In this document: positions 1 to 9,105 of the stretch, in pieces | How the letters are laid out: each line of letters starts with the position of its first letter | Numbering within the stretch: position 1 is the stretch's first letter | Source: UMGS1387 sp045541355 | Lineage (GTDB): Bacteria > Bacillota > Clostridia > Oscillospirales > CAG-382 | Length of the DNA: 64,000 nucleotides | NCBI GenBank assembly: GCA_045541355.1 | Contig: JAZQIW010000046.1 | Span: 1 to 64,000, forward strand | Direction of reading: 5' to 3' | Made by a program: the position numbers and the translations under genes | Notes under the pieces: generated by a model | What the model saw: the letters and a program-made list of their open reading frames with translations, nothing else | Told to the model about the DNA's origin: nothing | The model's database searches: none

Positions 1-37
1 CTTTTTGTGAAAAGCTTTTGATTAGGATAATTCACGC

Positions 38-66
38 TTGAAATTGCCTTATGATTGTGTTAAAAT
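38..66 (+). promoter_or_regulatory. Predicted sigma-A promoter for mfd
   Basis: TTGAAA at 38-43 and TAAAAT at 61-66 are separated by 17 bases. They lie about 145 bases upstream of the mfd start, with a heptamer repeat array in the leader between. Confidence 0.5.
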
Positions 67-111
67 GAACTCGGTAGAGTTAAATGCGTAACGCTTGCTT
101 TAAACTCAGAA

Positions 112-157
112 ATTATTAATTATTCATTATTCATTATTCACTATTCATTATCCATAT
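112..157. repeat. ATTATTC heptamer tandem array
   Basis: Five head-to-tail copies of a 7-base unit run from 119 to 153. The first three are exact ATTATTC and the last two differ by one base each. The same unit in reverse orientation (GAATAAT) occurs at 21654-21681. It is too short and regular to be a CRISPR array; it looks like a short tandem intergenic repeat prone to slippage. Confidence 0.75.
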
Positions 158-211
158 CCCCCCACGGACACAAAAGTGCCCTCTTTTTTGCGTTATGAGA
201 AAGGAGATAAT

Positions 212-3200
212 ATGAAAACACCGCTTGAGGCAGTAAAGAGCCTTGGAGAATATAAAGAAATACATTCGCTTCTTTCGCGTTTCGCAAGAACAGGAGAAAA
301 ATACAGTCAGGGCGTGTGCTATTGCAGCTGCCTTACAGAGGGAATGAGAGATGCCCTTTGTGCCGGCCTTCTCGGGCAGAGAGAGGATTTTGGTGTAAGG
401 CAGGATAAAAAGAGCGCACTTGTGATATGTCCCGAGGAAAAGACGGCATATGCAACCAAGGCGTCGCTTTGTGCACTCGGCTTTGCGGCCGAAGTTTTTC
501 CCATTCGAGACTATAATTTTTATAATATAAGTGCCACCAGCCGCGAGTGGGAATATGAACGGCTAAGGGTGTTGAGGCTTCTTGCTTCGGGAAGGCTTGA
601 TGCGGTTGTGGCAGTTCCCGAGGCGGCACTCGGTATTCTTCCCGATAAAAAATGCCTTGAGGGAACGGGAGAAATGTCGGTCGGAGATGAGGTGGGACTG
701 CAGCAAATCTGCGAGACACTTGTGAAATTCGGATATGTGCGCTCGGATGCCGTCGAGGGTCAGGGACAGTTTTCGGTAAGGGGAGATATTCTTGATGTCT
801 TTATCCCCGATTACGAAAATCCCGTAAGAATGGAGTTTTTCGGCGATGAAATAGACTCCATGGGCTTTTTCGATGTTATGACACAGAGAAGAATCGAAAA
901 CGCCGATAAAATATCGGTGTATCCCATAAGGGAGCAGATGCCGGATAAAGAGGCAACCGACAGAATAATCGAGAGAATAGACAGGCTTTGTCAGTCGGCA
1001 AAAAAGAAGAATAACACATCGACGCTTGAAAAGCTGCTTCGTGAGAAAAGCGACCTTGAAAACGGCAATCTTTCAAATCTCGATAAATACCTTCCGATTA
1101 TGTATGATTCGTTTTACTGCCTGTTTGATTATATTGGCTCTTTTGTGTTTGTATGCGACTATCCGAGAGTTAAGGATAGACTTTCGTCATATTTGTGGCA
1201 GCTTAATGAGGACCTTGTAAGCCTTGCCGAGACGGGCGAGGCGGATATAAAGCAGGCGGTGTTCTGCCTTGGGGTTGAACAGCTTAAAACAAAGCTTATG
1301 TCACTGCCCTGCGTTGTGACGGATAATTTTTCATCTACACCCGACATTGAGCTTTCGGGCTTTTTCGAGTTTGCCTCAAAGCATACCTCAATGTCAAGAA
1401 CAAATCCTTCCGTTCTGTGCGAGGACCTTTCCGACTATATAAGGTCGGGATATAAGATTCAGCTTTGTGTCGGCGGCGTGATGCAGGCGCGTGACATGGA
1501 GGGAATACTCAGTGACAGAGGTATTGCGTGTGCCGTGGCGGAAAACGTGGACTTTGAAAGCATGAAGAAGGGCTTTGTATATGTTACACCCGCTCCCGAT
1601 GTGTCAGAGGGACTTTGCGGCTTTGAGTGTGCAAAGGCAAGATATGTGCTGTTTTGTGATTCGGCAGAGAACGGCGGCGAAAAAAAGGCGGCGGTGGGAA
1701 AGCTAAAGAGCAGTAAAAAAAGCTCGAAGAACAGACTCGCCTCCTACTCCGAGTTGACTGTGGGTGATTTTGTCGTACATGATGTTCACGGCATCGGTGT
1801 TTATGAGGGAATAAGAACCCTGACGGTGGGTGGAATTACAAGGGATTATATAACAATCAAATATCAGGGAAGCGATGCTCTTTATGTGCCGTGTGATCAG
1901 CTTGATAAGGTCGCAAAGTTCTCGGGCAAAAGCGAGGGCGTAAAGATATCAAAGCTCGGCTCGGGCGATTGGTCAAAGACAAAGGCAAGAGTAAAGAAGG
2001 CGGCAAAGGATATAGCAAAGGAGCTTATTGCCCTTTATGCCGAGAGAACAAGACGGCCGGGTTACAGCTTCGGTGCCGACAGCGAATGGCAGAGGGAATT
2101 TGAGGAAAGGTTTGAATTTGAGGAAACCGAAGGACAGCTTGATGCCATACGTGAGATAAAAGCGGATATGGAAAAGCCATGCCCCATGGACAGACTGCTT
2201 TGCGGAGATGTGGGCTTTGGCAAAACAGAGGTTGCGCTGAGAGCCGCCTTCAAGGCGGTCATGGACGGAAAGCAGGTGGCAATCCTTGTGCCCACAACCG
2301 TACTTTGCTGGCAGCATTACAGAACGATAGTTTCAAGAATGCATTCCTTTCCCATAAAGGTTGAAATGCTCTCAAGGTATACCCAGAGCAAGGCAAAGAA
2401 AATATGCGACAGACTGAAAAACGGAGATGTAGATATTATTGTCGGCACTCATAAGCTGCTGGCAAAGGGCGTGGAATTCAAAGACCTTGGACTTCTTATT
2501 GTCGATGAGGAGCAGAGGTTTGGTGTAACCCATAAGGAGCGTCTTAAGGAAATGTCAAAGCAGGTGGATGTGCTGACGCTTTCGGCAACGCCCATTCCCA
2601 GAACCTTCAACATGGCACTTGTGGGAATCCGCGATATGTCGGTGTTGGAGGAGGCACCCGTGGACAGACATCCTGTGCAGACGTATGTGCTTGAGCATGA
2701 TATGTCGGTGCTCACTGAGGCAATAAAAAAGGAGCTCAGACGAGAGGGACAGGTGTTCTATCTTCATAATAAGGTTGAGGATATTGATGAGGTGGCGGCA
2801 AAAATTCACGGAATGGTTCCCGAAGCGACGGTGGCGGTGGCACACGGAAAAATGAGTCAGGAGCAGCTTTCCGAGGCGTGGAAGGATGTTGTTGAGGGCA
2901 AGACGGATGTACTTGTGTGTACTACCATTATTGAAACAGGCGTTGATGTGCCTAATGCAAACACCCTCATAATTGAAGACGCGGACAGACTCGGACTTGC
3001 ACAGCTTCATCAGCTAAGAGGCCGTGTCGGCCGTTCCTCAAGACGTGCGTATGCGTATTTTACATGGAGACGGGACAAGAGCCTTAATGAAACAGCCATG
3101 AAGAGATTGACGGCAATACGGGAGTTCTGCGAGTTTGGCTCGGGCTTTAAGATTGCAATGCGCGACCTTGAAATAAGGGGTGCGGGAAATCTGCTTGGCG

Positions 3201-3745
3201 CAGAGCAGTCGGGACACATGGAGAGCGTCGGCTACGATATGTTTATAAAGCTGCTTGAGAGGGCGGTGCTTGAGGAAAAGGGAGAGAGCCTGCCCGAAAA
3301 AATCGAGAGCAGCGTAGACCTCAGGGTAAATGCTTACATCCCCGAAAGATATATAAAGCGGCCCGGCGACAGAATTGAAATGTATAAGAGAATAGCGGCG
3401 ATAGAGGATGACGAGGCGGCGGGTGATGTAAGGGATGAGCTTCTTGACAGGTACGGCGACATTCCAAAGGAAACCGAAAACCTTATCGGTATTTCGCTTA
3501 TCAGAAGAAAGTGCGAAAAGCTGGGAATACTGAGAATAGAGGAAAAGGATTCAAAGCTTGCCATATACCCGAAGGATATGCCGACAAAGGAGCTGGCGGT
3601 GGCATTTGTTTCAAGATTCGCAGGAAGGGTACTCATTTCGGCAGGCAAAGAGCCTTGCTTTAATATAAAGCTCAAAACAGGCGAAAGTATACTGCCGATA
3701 CTTGAAGAAATATTCAAGATTTATTCACACAACACCCTTCAATGA
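212..3745 (+). CDS. mfd: Transcription-repair coupling factor Mfd
   Basis: A 1177-residue ATP-dependent DNA translocase that pushes stalled RNA polymerase off lesions and recruits the UvrA system. An N-terminal UvrB-like region is followed by a CarD/CdnL-type RNA-polymerase interaction domain from about residue 515 (motif VGDFVVHDVHGIGVYEG). The superfamily 2 helicase core has Walker A GDVGFGKTE near 665, a DEEQ box near 764 and LSATPIPRT after it. A C-terminal TRCF domain contains the RGAGNLLGAEQSG stretch. Length is normal for the family. I chose the ATG at 212 because AAGGAG lies eight bases upstream; an in-frame start at 176 has no ribosome site. The gene is followed after 62 bases by a lipoprotein gene on the same strand, so the two may be cotranscribed. 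Confidence 0.97.
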   Translation: MKTPLEAVKSLGEYKEIHSLLSRFARTGEKYSQGVCYCSCLTEGMRDALCAGLLGQREDFGVRQDKKSALVICPEEKTAYATKASLCALGFAAEVFPIRDYNFYNISATSREWEYERLRVLRLLASGRLDAVVAVPEAALGILPDKKCLEGTGEMSVGDEVGLQQICETLVKFGYVRSDAVEGQGQFSVRGDILDVFIPDYENPVRMEFFGDEIDSMGFFDVMTQRRIENADKISVYPIREQMPDKEATDRIIERIDRLCQSAKKKNNTSTLEKLLREKSDLENGNLSNLDKYLPIMYDSFYCLFDYIGSFVFVCDYPRVKDRLSSYLWQLNEDLVSLAETGEADIKQAVFCLGVEQLKTKLMSLPCVVTDNFSSTPDIELSGFFEFASKHTSMSRTNPSVLCEDLSDYIRSGYKIQLCVGGVMQARDMEGILSDRGIACAVAENVDFESMKKGFVYVTPAPDVSEGLCGFECAKARYVLFCDSAENGGEKKAAVGKLKSSKKSSKNRLASYSELTVGDFVVHDVHGIGVYEGIRTLTVGGITRDYITIKYQGSDALYVPCDQLDKVAKFSGKSEGVKISKLGSGDWSKTKARVKKAAKDIAKELIALYAERTRRPGYSFGADSEWQREFEERFEFEETEGQLDAIREIKADMEKPCPMDRLLCGDVGFGKTEVALRAAFKAVMDGKQVAILVPTTVLCWQHYRTIVSRMHSFPIKVEMLSRYTQSKAKKICDRLKNGDVDIIVGTHKLLAKGVEFKDLGLLIVDEEQRFGVTHKERLKEMSKQVDVLTLSATPIPRTFNMALVGIRDMSVLEEAPVDRHPVQTYVLEHDMSVLTEAIKKELRREGQVFYLHNKVEDIDEVAAKIHGMVPEATVAVAHGKMSQEQLSEAWKDVVEGKTDVLVCTTIIETGVDVPNANTLIIEDADRLGLAQLHQLRGRVGRSSRRAYAYFTWRRDKSLNETAMKRLTAIREFCEFGSGFKIAMRDLEIRGAGNLLGAEQSGHMESVGYDMFIKLLERAVLEEKGESLPEKIESSVDLRVNAYIPERYIKRPGDRIEMYKRIAAIEDDEAAGDVRDELLDRYGDIPKETENLIGISLIRRKCEKLGILRIEEKDSKLAIYPKDMPTKELAVAFVSRFAGRVLISAGKEPCFNIKLKTGESILPILEEIFKIYSHNTLQ

Positions 3746-3807
3746 GTGATATAATTATGATGAAATATTTTACAGATGTATTTTCTTGAAGCACAGGGAG
3801 ATTTGTG

Positions 3808-4905
3808 ATGAAAAAAATGTTAATACGCGGTGCTGCCCTCTGCCTTGCACTTGTGATGACGGTGCTTTGCACGGTTTCGTGCTCTGAAAAGAATGAGGGA
3901 GCAGTAATAAGATACGTGTCGGATGACGGAAAGACAACAGCAACGCTTGACAGCAGCTTTATGTCTCTTTGGATTGCCGTTCAGAACTACCAGTACTTAT
4001 CATATATTTCGGCGTTTGATGCGGCGCAGGGCTGGGATACCGTGGTGGATAAGCAGACGGGTGCCCGCCTTAAAGATGTCATGCTTGACGAGGCGGTAAG
4101 AACGGCATCGAGTATGCTTGAGGCAGAGTATCTTCACGATAATGTTTATAAGATTGAGTTTTCCGATGAGCAGGAGGACTCGGTAAATGAGTATATTAAC
4201 AGTCTTGTTGTCTCAAAGGGCTCACAGAAGGCTCTTGAAAGCGAGCTTTCAATGTACGGCACAAGCATTTCTGCACTCAGAAGGTATATGACTCTTATGC
4301 TTAAGTATGAAACCCTCTATGAGAGCTTCTATAACGAAAACGGTATAAGAAAAATTACCGAGCAGCAAAAGCAGAGTTATTTTGAAGAAAATTACGCCAT
4401 AATTGACCACATCCTCTTTGATATGCGAGGAAAACAGAAGGATGACGGAACGGTTATTCCTCTTACAGAGGAGGAGGAAAACGCAAAAACGGCGGCGGCA
4501 GAGGAGCTTTATTCGGCAATAAGCGCGGGCGTTGTCGGCTTTGACGAGGCAAAGGAGCTTTATAATGAGGATGCCTACGCCGAGCAGTATCCCTTCGGAT
4601 ATTTTGTCACTGACGATAATACCTTCTGGTCAGAGTTCCAGCATGCTGCTCTTGAAATGCAGGAGGGCGAGATAAGACTTGTCCGCACCTATGCGGGACT
4701 TCATATAATGAGAAAAAATCCCATGAAGGGTGAGCTTTATACCAGCAACGGCAACTTTTATGACTCGCTCGGAACAATTCTTTCGCAGGAGGATTTCCTT
4801 CTTCAGCTTGAAGGGGTGTCCGACGGCATTGCCGTAAATGATTCGGCGGCAGAAAAGCTTGATGTATCGCTTATTAAGCCTTTTGCCTTCGACAGCTATA
4901 AGTAG
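3808..4905 (+). CDS. Parvulin-like foldase lipoprotein (PrsA/SurA type)
   Basis: A 365-residue protein with a lipoprotein signal peptide ending at a VSC lipobox near residue 25, so it should be anchored outside the membrane. The middle and C-terminal part (DHILFDMRGKQ, PFGYFV, HIMRKNP) has the spacing of a PpiC/parvulin peptidyl-prolyl isomerase preceded by a SurA-like helical chaperone region. It probably helps secreted proteins fold. The start could be GTG 3805 or ATG 3808; both give nearly the same protein. It follows mfd closely and precedes the MreD-like gene by 11 bases, implying one transcript. The family assignment rests on motif pattern only and isomerase activity is not assured. Confidence 0.7.
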   Translation: MKKMLIRGAALCLALVMTVLCTVSCSEKNEGAVIRYVSDDGKTTATLDSSFMSLWIAVQNYQYLSYISAFDAAQGWDTVVDKQTGARLKDVMLDEAVRTASSMLEAEYLHDNVYKIEFSDEQEDSVNEYINSLVVSKGSQKALESELSMYGTSISALRRYMTLMLKYETLYESFYNENGIRKITEQQKQSYFEENYAIIDHILFDMRGKQKDDGTVIPLTEEEENAKTAAAEELYSAISAGVVGFDEAKELYNEDAYAEQYPFGYFVTDDNTFWSEFQHAALEMQEGEIRLVRTYAGLHIMRKNPMKGELYTSNGNFYDSLGTILSQEDFLLQLEGVSDGIAVNDSAAEKLDVSLIKPFAFDSYK

Positions 4906-4916
4906 AGGTCGAAAAC

Positions 4917-5438
4917 ATGGCTGTAAAGTATAAAAACAACGACCGCAGAATGTATATTTTTCTTGCGGTGTCATCACTTATAGTATTTCTTCTTTCGGCA
5001 TCGGTAATGCCCTTTTCCATGAAGCCGACGGCAGACCTTATGCTTTGCTTTGTCGTTGTGATACCCTGCTTTGCAAGCAAGAAGGCAGCGTATGTGACGG
5101 CGGTGCTGCTTGGTTTTTTTGCCGATTTGTTTATAAATGCACCCACCTGCTTTTCGCCTGTTGTGTATCTTGCGTGTACGGCAATTGTTCCGCTGTTTCA
5201 CAGATACTTTGCAAGGATGCGTTTTACAACGGCGGCGGTGTGTGCTATCCCGTCAATTGCACTTCGTGCCCTTGTCGGAACGGTAACGCTTATGGCAAGC
5301 TTCAAGGGGGCAACTCTTTCCTCGGTGCTTACCCGTGTGATTTTGCCCGAGATGGTTATAAATTTCGCATTTACGCTTGTCTGTGCGTTTGTTTGTATAT
5401 TTGTTGTCGAAAAATTCAGAATAAACCGAGCTTTGTAA
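4917..5438 (+). CDS. MreD-like integral membrane protein
   Basis: A 173-residue very hydrophobic protein with about five membrane segments after a short basic N-terminus, ending in a short basic cytoplasmic tail. Size, topology and the acidic residue in the third segment (GFFADLFINAP) resemble MreD/RodA-associated membrane proteins, which belong to the cell-elongation complex. No mreB or mreC is adjacent, which is unusual for mreD, so an unrelated small transporter-type membrane protein remains possible. It lies 11 bases after the foldase gene and 20 bases before the phosphofructokinase gene, in what looks like a single operon. Confidence 0.5.
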   Translation: MAVKYKNNDRRMYIFLAVSSLIVFLLSASVMPFSMKPTADLMLCFVVVIPCFASKKAAYVTAVLLGFFADLFINAPTCFSPVVYLACTAIVPLFHRYFARMRFTTAAVCAIPSIALRALVGTVTLMASFKGATLSSVLTRVILPEMVINFAFTLVCAFVCIFVVEKFRINRAL

Positions 5439-5458
5439 TTCGGAAAACGGAGGTTAAT

Positions 5459-6700
5459 ATGTCTTTTGAAACAGCTAATGCTGCAGTAGGCCAGTCGGGA
5501 GGACCGACAAGTGCGATAAACGCAACACTTGCAGGTGTTATAAAGGGCTGTCTTGACAGCGAGAAAATAGACAGAATCTACGGAATGAAAAACGGAATTG
5601 AAGGTCTTGAAAGGGAGGACCTGATTGAGCTTAATTCCTACTTTGATAAAAAACCGGGACAGCTTGATCTTCTTGCGGCAACTCCTGCAGCCTCTCTCGG
5701 CTCATGCCGCAGAAAACTTAAGAGCGACGAGGAGATTGAGGCAATTTATAAGATTCTTGAAAAATATAACATCCGCTACTTCTTTTACATAGGCGGAAAT
5801 GACAGCATGGACACAATCTCAAAGCTGTCGGATTACGCAAAGAGAAATGCAGACAAGGGTGTCTTTGACGTAAAGCTTATCGGAGTTCCCAAGACCATAG
5901 ATAACGACCTTGATGTGACCGACCATACCCCCGGCTACGGCTCTGCCGCAAAGTTTGTGGCAACGGTTATGCAGGAAATCTGCCGCGACTGTGCCGTTTA
6001 TACAAAGAAGGCGGTTACGGTTGTTGAAATCATGGGAAGAGATGCAGGCTGGCTGACGGCTTCCGCAGCACTTTCGGGTTATCTTACGGGGGCGGGCCCT
6101 GACCTTATTTACCTTCCCGAGAGAGTGTTCGACGAGGAAGCCTTTATTGCACAGGTTAATAAAAAGCTTCAGAATCCCAAAAAGCCTTATGTGGTTGTTG
6201 CAATCTCAGAGGGCATAAGGCTTGCCGACGGAACATATGTGGGCGAGAAAAAGACCTCCTCCTACGATGATCCCTTCGGACATAAAATGCTTGCAGGTGC
6301 GGGCAAGGTTCTCGAAAGCCTGATAACCGAAAAAATCGGATGTAAGTGCAGGTCGGTCGAACTCAATGTTCTGCAAAGATGTGCCTCCCATGTTGCCTCC
6401 AAGTGCGATATCGACGAGTCAAGACGTATAGGAGAGTCGGCGGTAAGACACGCACTCAGGGGTGACAGCGCGGTTATGGTGTGCTTCAGACGCCTTAAAA
6501 ACGGCGGTGATTACAGAGTGGAGATTTTCGCAGAGAATGTTGACAATGTCGCAAACAAGGTAAAGAGCGTTCCAGATAATTTCATTCTCTCCGACGGAAC
6601 GGGTGTAAATGATAAGTGTATTGACTATATGCTTCCGCTGATAAAGGGAGAAAACGAGGTAATATACGAGGACGGACTGCCTGTACATTTTGAATTTTGA
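5459..6700 (+). CDS. pfp: PPi-dependent 6-phosphofructokinase
   Basis: A 413-residue phosphofructokinase that interconverts fructose 6-phosphate and fructose 1,6-bisphosphate in glycolysis. Two positions separate ATP- from pyrophosphate-using enzymes: the last Gly of GGDGS is Asp here (GGNDS, residues 112-116), and PGTIDND is PKTIDND with Lys145. Both point to pyrophosphate as phosphoryl donor, as in many anaerobes, making the step reversible. EIMGRDAGW provides the substrate-binding part. The ATG at 5459 has AACGGAGG just upstream; an upstream in-frame extension to 5045 overlaps the MreD-like gene and is not plausible. No strong terminator is visible after the gene. Confidence 0.93.
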   Translation: MSFETANAAVGQSGGPTSAINATLAGVIKGCLDSEKIDRIYGMKNGIEGLEREDLIELNSYFDKKPGQLDLLAATPAASLGSCRRKLKSDEEIEAIYKILEKYNIRYFFYIGGNDSMDTISKLSDYAKRNADKGVFDVKLIGVPKTIDNDLDVTDHTPGYGSAAKFVATVMQEICRDCAVYTKKAVTVVEIMGRDAGWLTASAALSGYLTGAGPDLIYLPERVFDEEAFIAQVNKKLQNPKKPYVVVAISEGIRLADGTYVGEKKTSSYDDPFGHKMLAGAGKVLESLITEKIGCKCRSVELNVLQRCASHVASKCDIDESRRIGESAVRHALRGDSAVMVCFRRLKNGGDYRVEIFAENVDNVANKVKSVPDNFILSDGTGVNDKCIDYMLPLIKGENEVIYEDGLPVHFEF

Positions 6701-6802
6701 TTTGTTTTTAACGGCGTGTGAATACTTAAGGAAGCATTCTGTGCAAAATGTGTATGAACACAAAAAAATGATGTGCAGAGTGACTAAAAAAGCATTATAC
6801 AC

Positions 6803-6831
6803 TTGACAGAAGAATACTTTTGGTGTACAAT
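6803..6831 (+). promoter_or_regulatory. Strong sigma-A promoter for the solute-binding lipoprotein
   Basis: TTGACA at 6803-6808, a 17-base spacer and TACAAT at 6826-6831, followed by a leader of about 80 bases. Confidence 0.8.
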
Positions 6832-6920
6832 AAAATAGTTAAAATAGCATAAAAACCTGTTTGTTCTTCAAATACTTGGTATTTGGGGCAAAAATCACTT
6901 TTCGGGAGGAACCACGGCAA

Positions 6921-8732
6921 ATGAAATCTAAGAGACTTCTTTCAATCGTACTTGCTCTTGTAATGGTTGTTTCCACAGTTCTTATGAGCGGCTGTTCAAA
7001 TGCCACAAACAGCGACGAGAACTCTGCAAACAGCACCAGCACAAGAGCAATAACAGCCCTCAATATGTATATCATCACTGAGGACTCTACAACAACCGAG
7101 GCTGCAAATAAGGTGCAGATGGAGATTAACAGAATCCTTTTACCCGAATATAAGACAATGCTTAAGATAAATTACCTTACGGCAGACGAATACTGGGATG
7201 TGGTTGAGGCGGCTCTTGAAGAGACAGACCCCGCAAACAGCATCGATGAAACGGGCAAGTTTATAGGCGACCTTTCAAATGCTGAGGTTGTCGGAACCGA
7301 AAAGCTCGGCTTTAACCAGCTTATCGACTTCATTTTCGATGAAGAAACAACCGACATTACACTCACAAAGCCCCAGATTGATATCCTTGTTGTAGACGAT
7401 TACGAAAAGTATTATGAGCTTGCAAACAATGAAAAGCTTGTATCCCTCAATTCATACCTCGACTATGACAGCAAGGTGCTCAAGACATATATTTATCCCA
7501 CACTTCTCTCCGCAGCAAGAGTGGGCAAGGAAACCTACGGTGTTCCCACAAACTTCGGTGTAAATCCCGGTGACTATACATACTTTGTATTCAACAAGGA
7601 TCTCCTTGAAAAGTATGGCTATGAGGTTAAGGATCTCAGAGTTTATTCCGGTCCCAAGTTTGCCGAGTATCTTGCAACGATTAAGGCAAACGAACCCGGC
7701 GTATGGCCGATATCGGGTGAATGTCACGTTGCGGGTGCGGAATATTTTGAAAACTCCTTTGTATCCGTGGCAAGCCAGCTCAACTATCTTGCAAACAGCT
7801 GTAACCCCACCTTCATGGAAGCAACACATATGAGCAATCTCAAGGCTATTGCAAGTTACAGAGAACTCGGCTACTTCCCTGCACAGGAAATTCCCGGCGC
7901 AAAGTACGCAATAAGAATTGAAAAGTCTCCCGAGCTTTTTGCAGAAAAGGAATGGACAGACGAGACGGGCACAACATACGTAAGAATGCTTTACGATATT
8001 CCCAGAGTTACAATTGATGAAGCCTTTGCAAGCGCAATGTGCGTAAGTGCAACATCTCCCGTTCCCGACAGAGCTATGGAAATCATCACACTCTTCAATA
8101 CAAACCCCGAGCTTGCAAACCTTCTCCAGTACGGTATTGAAGGCGAAAACTATATCTATAATACACTTGATGATACAATTACAATGCTTGATGACAGCTA
8201 TTCCATGAATAACCTTATTACAGGCAACACTTACATCAAGTATCCCCCCAACAACGACAAGTCATATGTTGAAACGTCAAAAGAGGCAAACCTTAACTCT
8301 GCACCCAGTGCGTTCCTCGGCTTCAATCCTCAGTTTGATTCCAAGTCCGAAGAAAGCCAGTATGAATGTGTAAAGGCAGTGCTTCAGACGGCTCAGGAGG
8401 CTGTTGATAACGGCGCTGACATCGAAACCGTCAGAAAATCGGTAAGCACAGAGCTTGTTGCTCTCGGATATGCGTATGTTGGCACAACAGAGCTTGGCGG
8501 TATCTTCGGTAAGGTACAGCAGGCTCAGGCAAGCCAGTCGAAGCTTATTGCTCAGGGCTTTGGAGTGTCACAGGACATCGTCACTTATAATGAACCCTAC
8601 GGCATTTTCCTTCAGGCGGCTCCCAAGGAAGAACCTGAGGAAGAAGCAGTTGAAGGCGAAGAAACAGAGGCTGAAGGCGAAGAGTCTGCGGCTGAGGGTG
8701 AAGAGACACCTGCCGAGGAAGCAGCTGAATAA
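6921..8732 (+). CDS. Extracellular solute-binding lipoprotein, orphan
   Basis: A 603-residue protein with a lipoprotein signal peptide and lipobox MSGC near residue 25, so it should be tethered to the outer face of the membrane. The body has the look of a family 1 ABC substrate-binding protein (aromatic-rich ligand cleft, segments such as YGVPTNFGVNPGDYTYFVFNKDLLEKYGYE). Such proteins usually bind oligosaccharides, but the ligand here is unknown. The last 35 residues are almost only Glu, Ala and Gly in EGEE-type repeats. ATG 6921 is preceded by GGGAGGA. It has its own promoter and terminator and no permease or ATPase gene beside it, so its transporter partner must lie elsewhere or it acts alone as a binding protein. 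Confidence 0.75.
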   Translation: MKSKRLLSIVLALVMVVSTVLMSGCSNATNSDENSANSTSTRAITALNMYIITEDSTTTEAANKVQMEINRILLPEYKTMLKINYLTADEYWDVVEAALEETDPANSIDETGKFIGDLSNAEVVGTEKLGFNQLIDFIFDEETTDITLTKPQIDILVVDDYEKYYELANNEKLVSLNSYLDYDSKVLKTYIYPTLLSAARVGKETYGVPTNFGVNPGDYTYFVFNKDLLEKYGYEVKDLRVYSGPKFAEYLATIKANEPGVWPISGECHVAGAEYFENSFVSVASQLNYLANSCNPTFMEATHMSNLKAIASYRELGYFPAQEIPGAKYAIRIEKSPELFAEKEWTDETGTTYVRMLYDIPRVTIDEAFASAMCVSATSPVPDRAMEIITLFNTNPELANLLQYGIEGENYIYNTLDDTITMLDDSYSMNNLITGNTYIKYPPNNDKSYVETSKEANLNSAPSAFLGFNPQFDSKSEESQYECVKAVLQTAQEAVDNGADIETVRKSVSTELVALGYAYVGTTELGGIFGKVQQAQASQSKLIAQGFGVSQDIVTYNEPYGIFLQAAPKEEPEEEAVEGEETEAEGEESAAEGEETPAEEAAE

Positions 8733-8754
8733 TTTGCTTTGTAATATGTAAATG

Positions 8755-8797
8755 AAAGCGGAGATGTGTAAAGCATCTCCGCTTTGTGCTTTTTTTG
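8755..8797 (+). terminator. Intrinsic terminator after the solute-binding protein
   Basis: A 12-base stem (AAAGCGGAGATG with CATCTCCGCTTT) is followed by a T-rich run at 8790-8796. Confidence 0.9.
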
Positions 8798-9105
8798 AAC
8801 CGCATTTTTTTCACAACTCCCGCAAAAATGTCTGATACCGTGAAGGTCACAACAATGCAAAGAATGTGAAAAAGAGATAAATTATGAAAAAGTAAGGAAC
8901 ATTTTGCCCGCCATTTACGTCTAAAGAACAATCGGAGGCAGTAAACGTCAAACTACGTACACGAAAAAAGTAAAAAAATAAAAAATATCGTGAAAAATTT
9001 CAAAAAAGACTTGTCAAAACTAAAATAATAGTGTATTATATAAGCGAGTAACTGCCGATGTAAAAACAAACGTCGGAAATCCAATCAGGAAAGGAAAGAA
9101 AACAA
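8798..9105 (+). other. Intergenic leader before the S-layer protein gene
   Basis: About 300 AT-rich bases with no credible reading frame. It contains the promoter at 9011-9039 and a leader of about 60 bases in which CCGATGT (9056-9062) can pair with ACGTCGG. I recognise no riboswitch. Confidence 0.5.
9011..9039 (+). promoter_or_regulatory. Strong sigma-A promoter for the SLH protein
   Basis: TTGTCA at 9011-9016, 17-base spacer, TATTAT at 9034-9039, about 66 bases upstream of the start codon. Confidence 0.75.

Noticed and set aside
112..157. CRISPR-like array
   Set aside because: The unit is seven bases without spacers, so it is a simple tandem repeat.
5045..5458. Long in-frame extension upstream of the phosphofructokinase
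   Set aside because: It lies inside the MreD-like gene in another frame, has no ribosome site and encodes an unrelated Cys-rich run; the start at 5459 with AACGGAGG is right.
8581..8931. Antisense frames over the Glu-rich tail
   Set aside because: They mirror the repetitive GAA/GAG codons of the lipoprotein tail.
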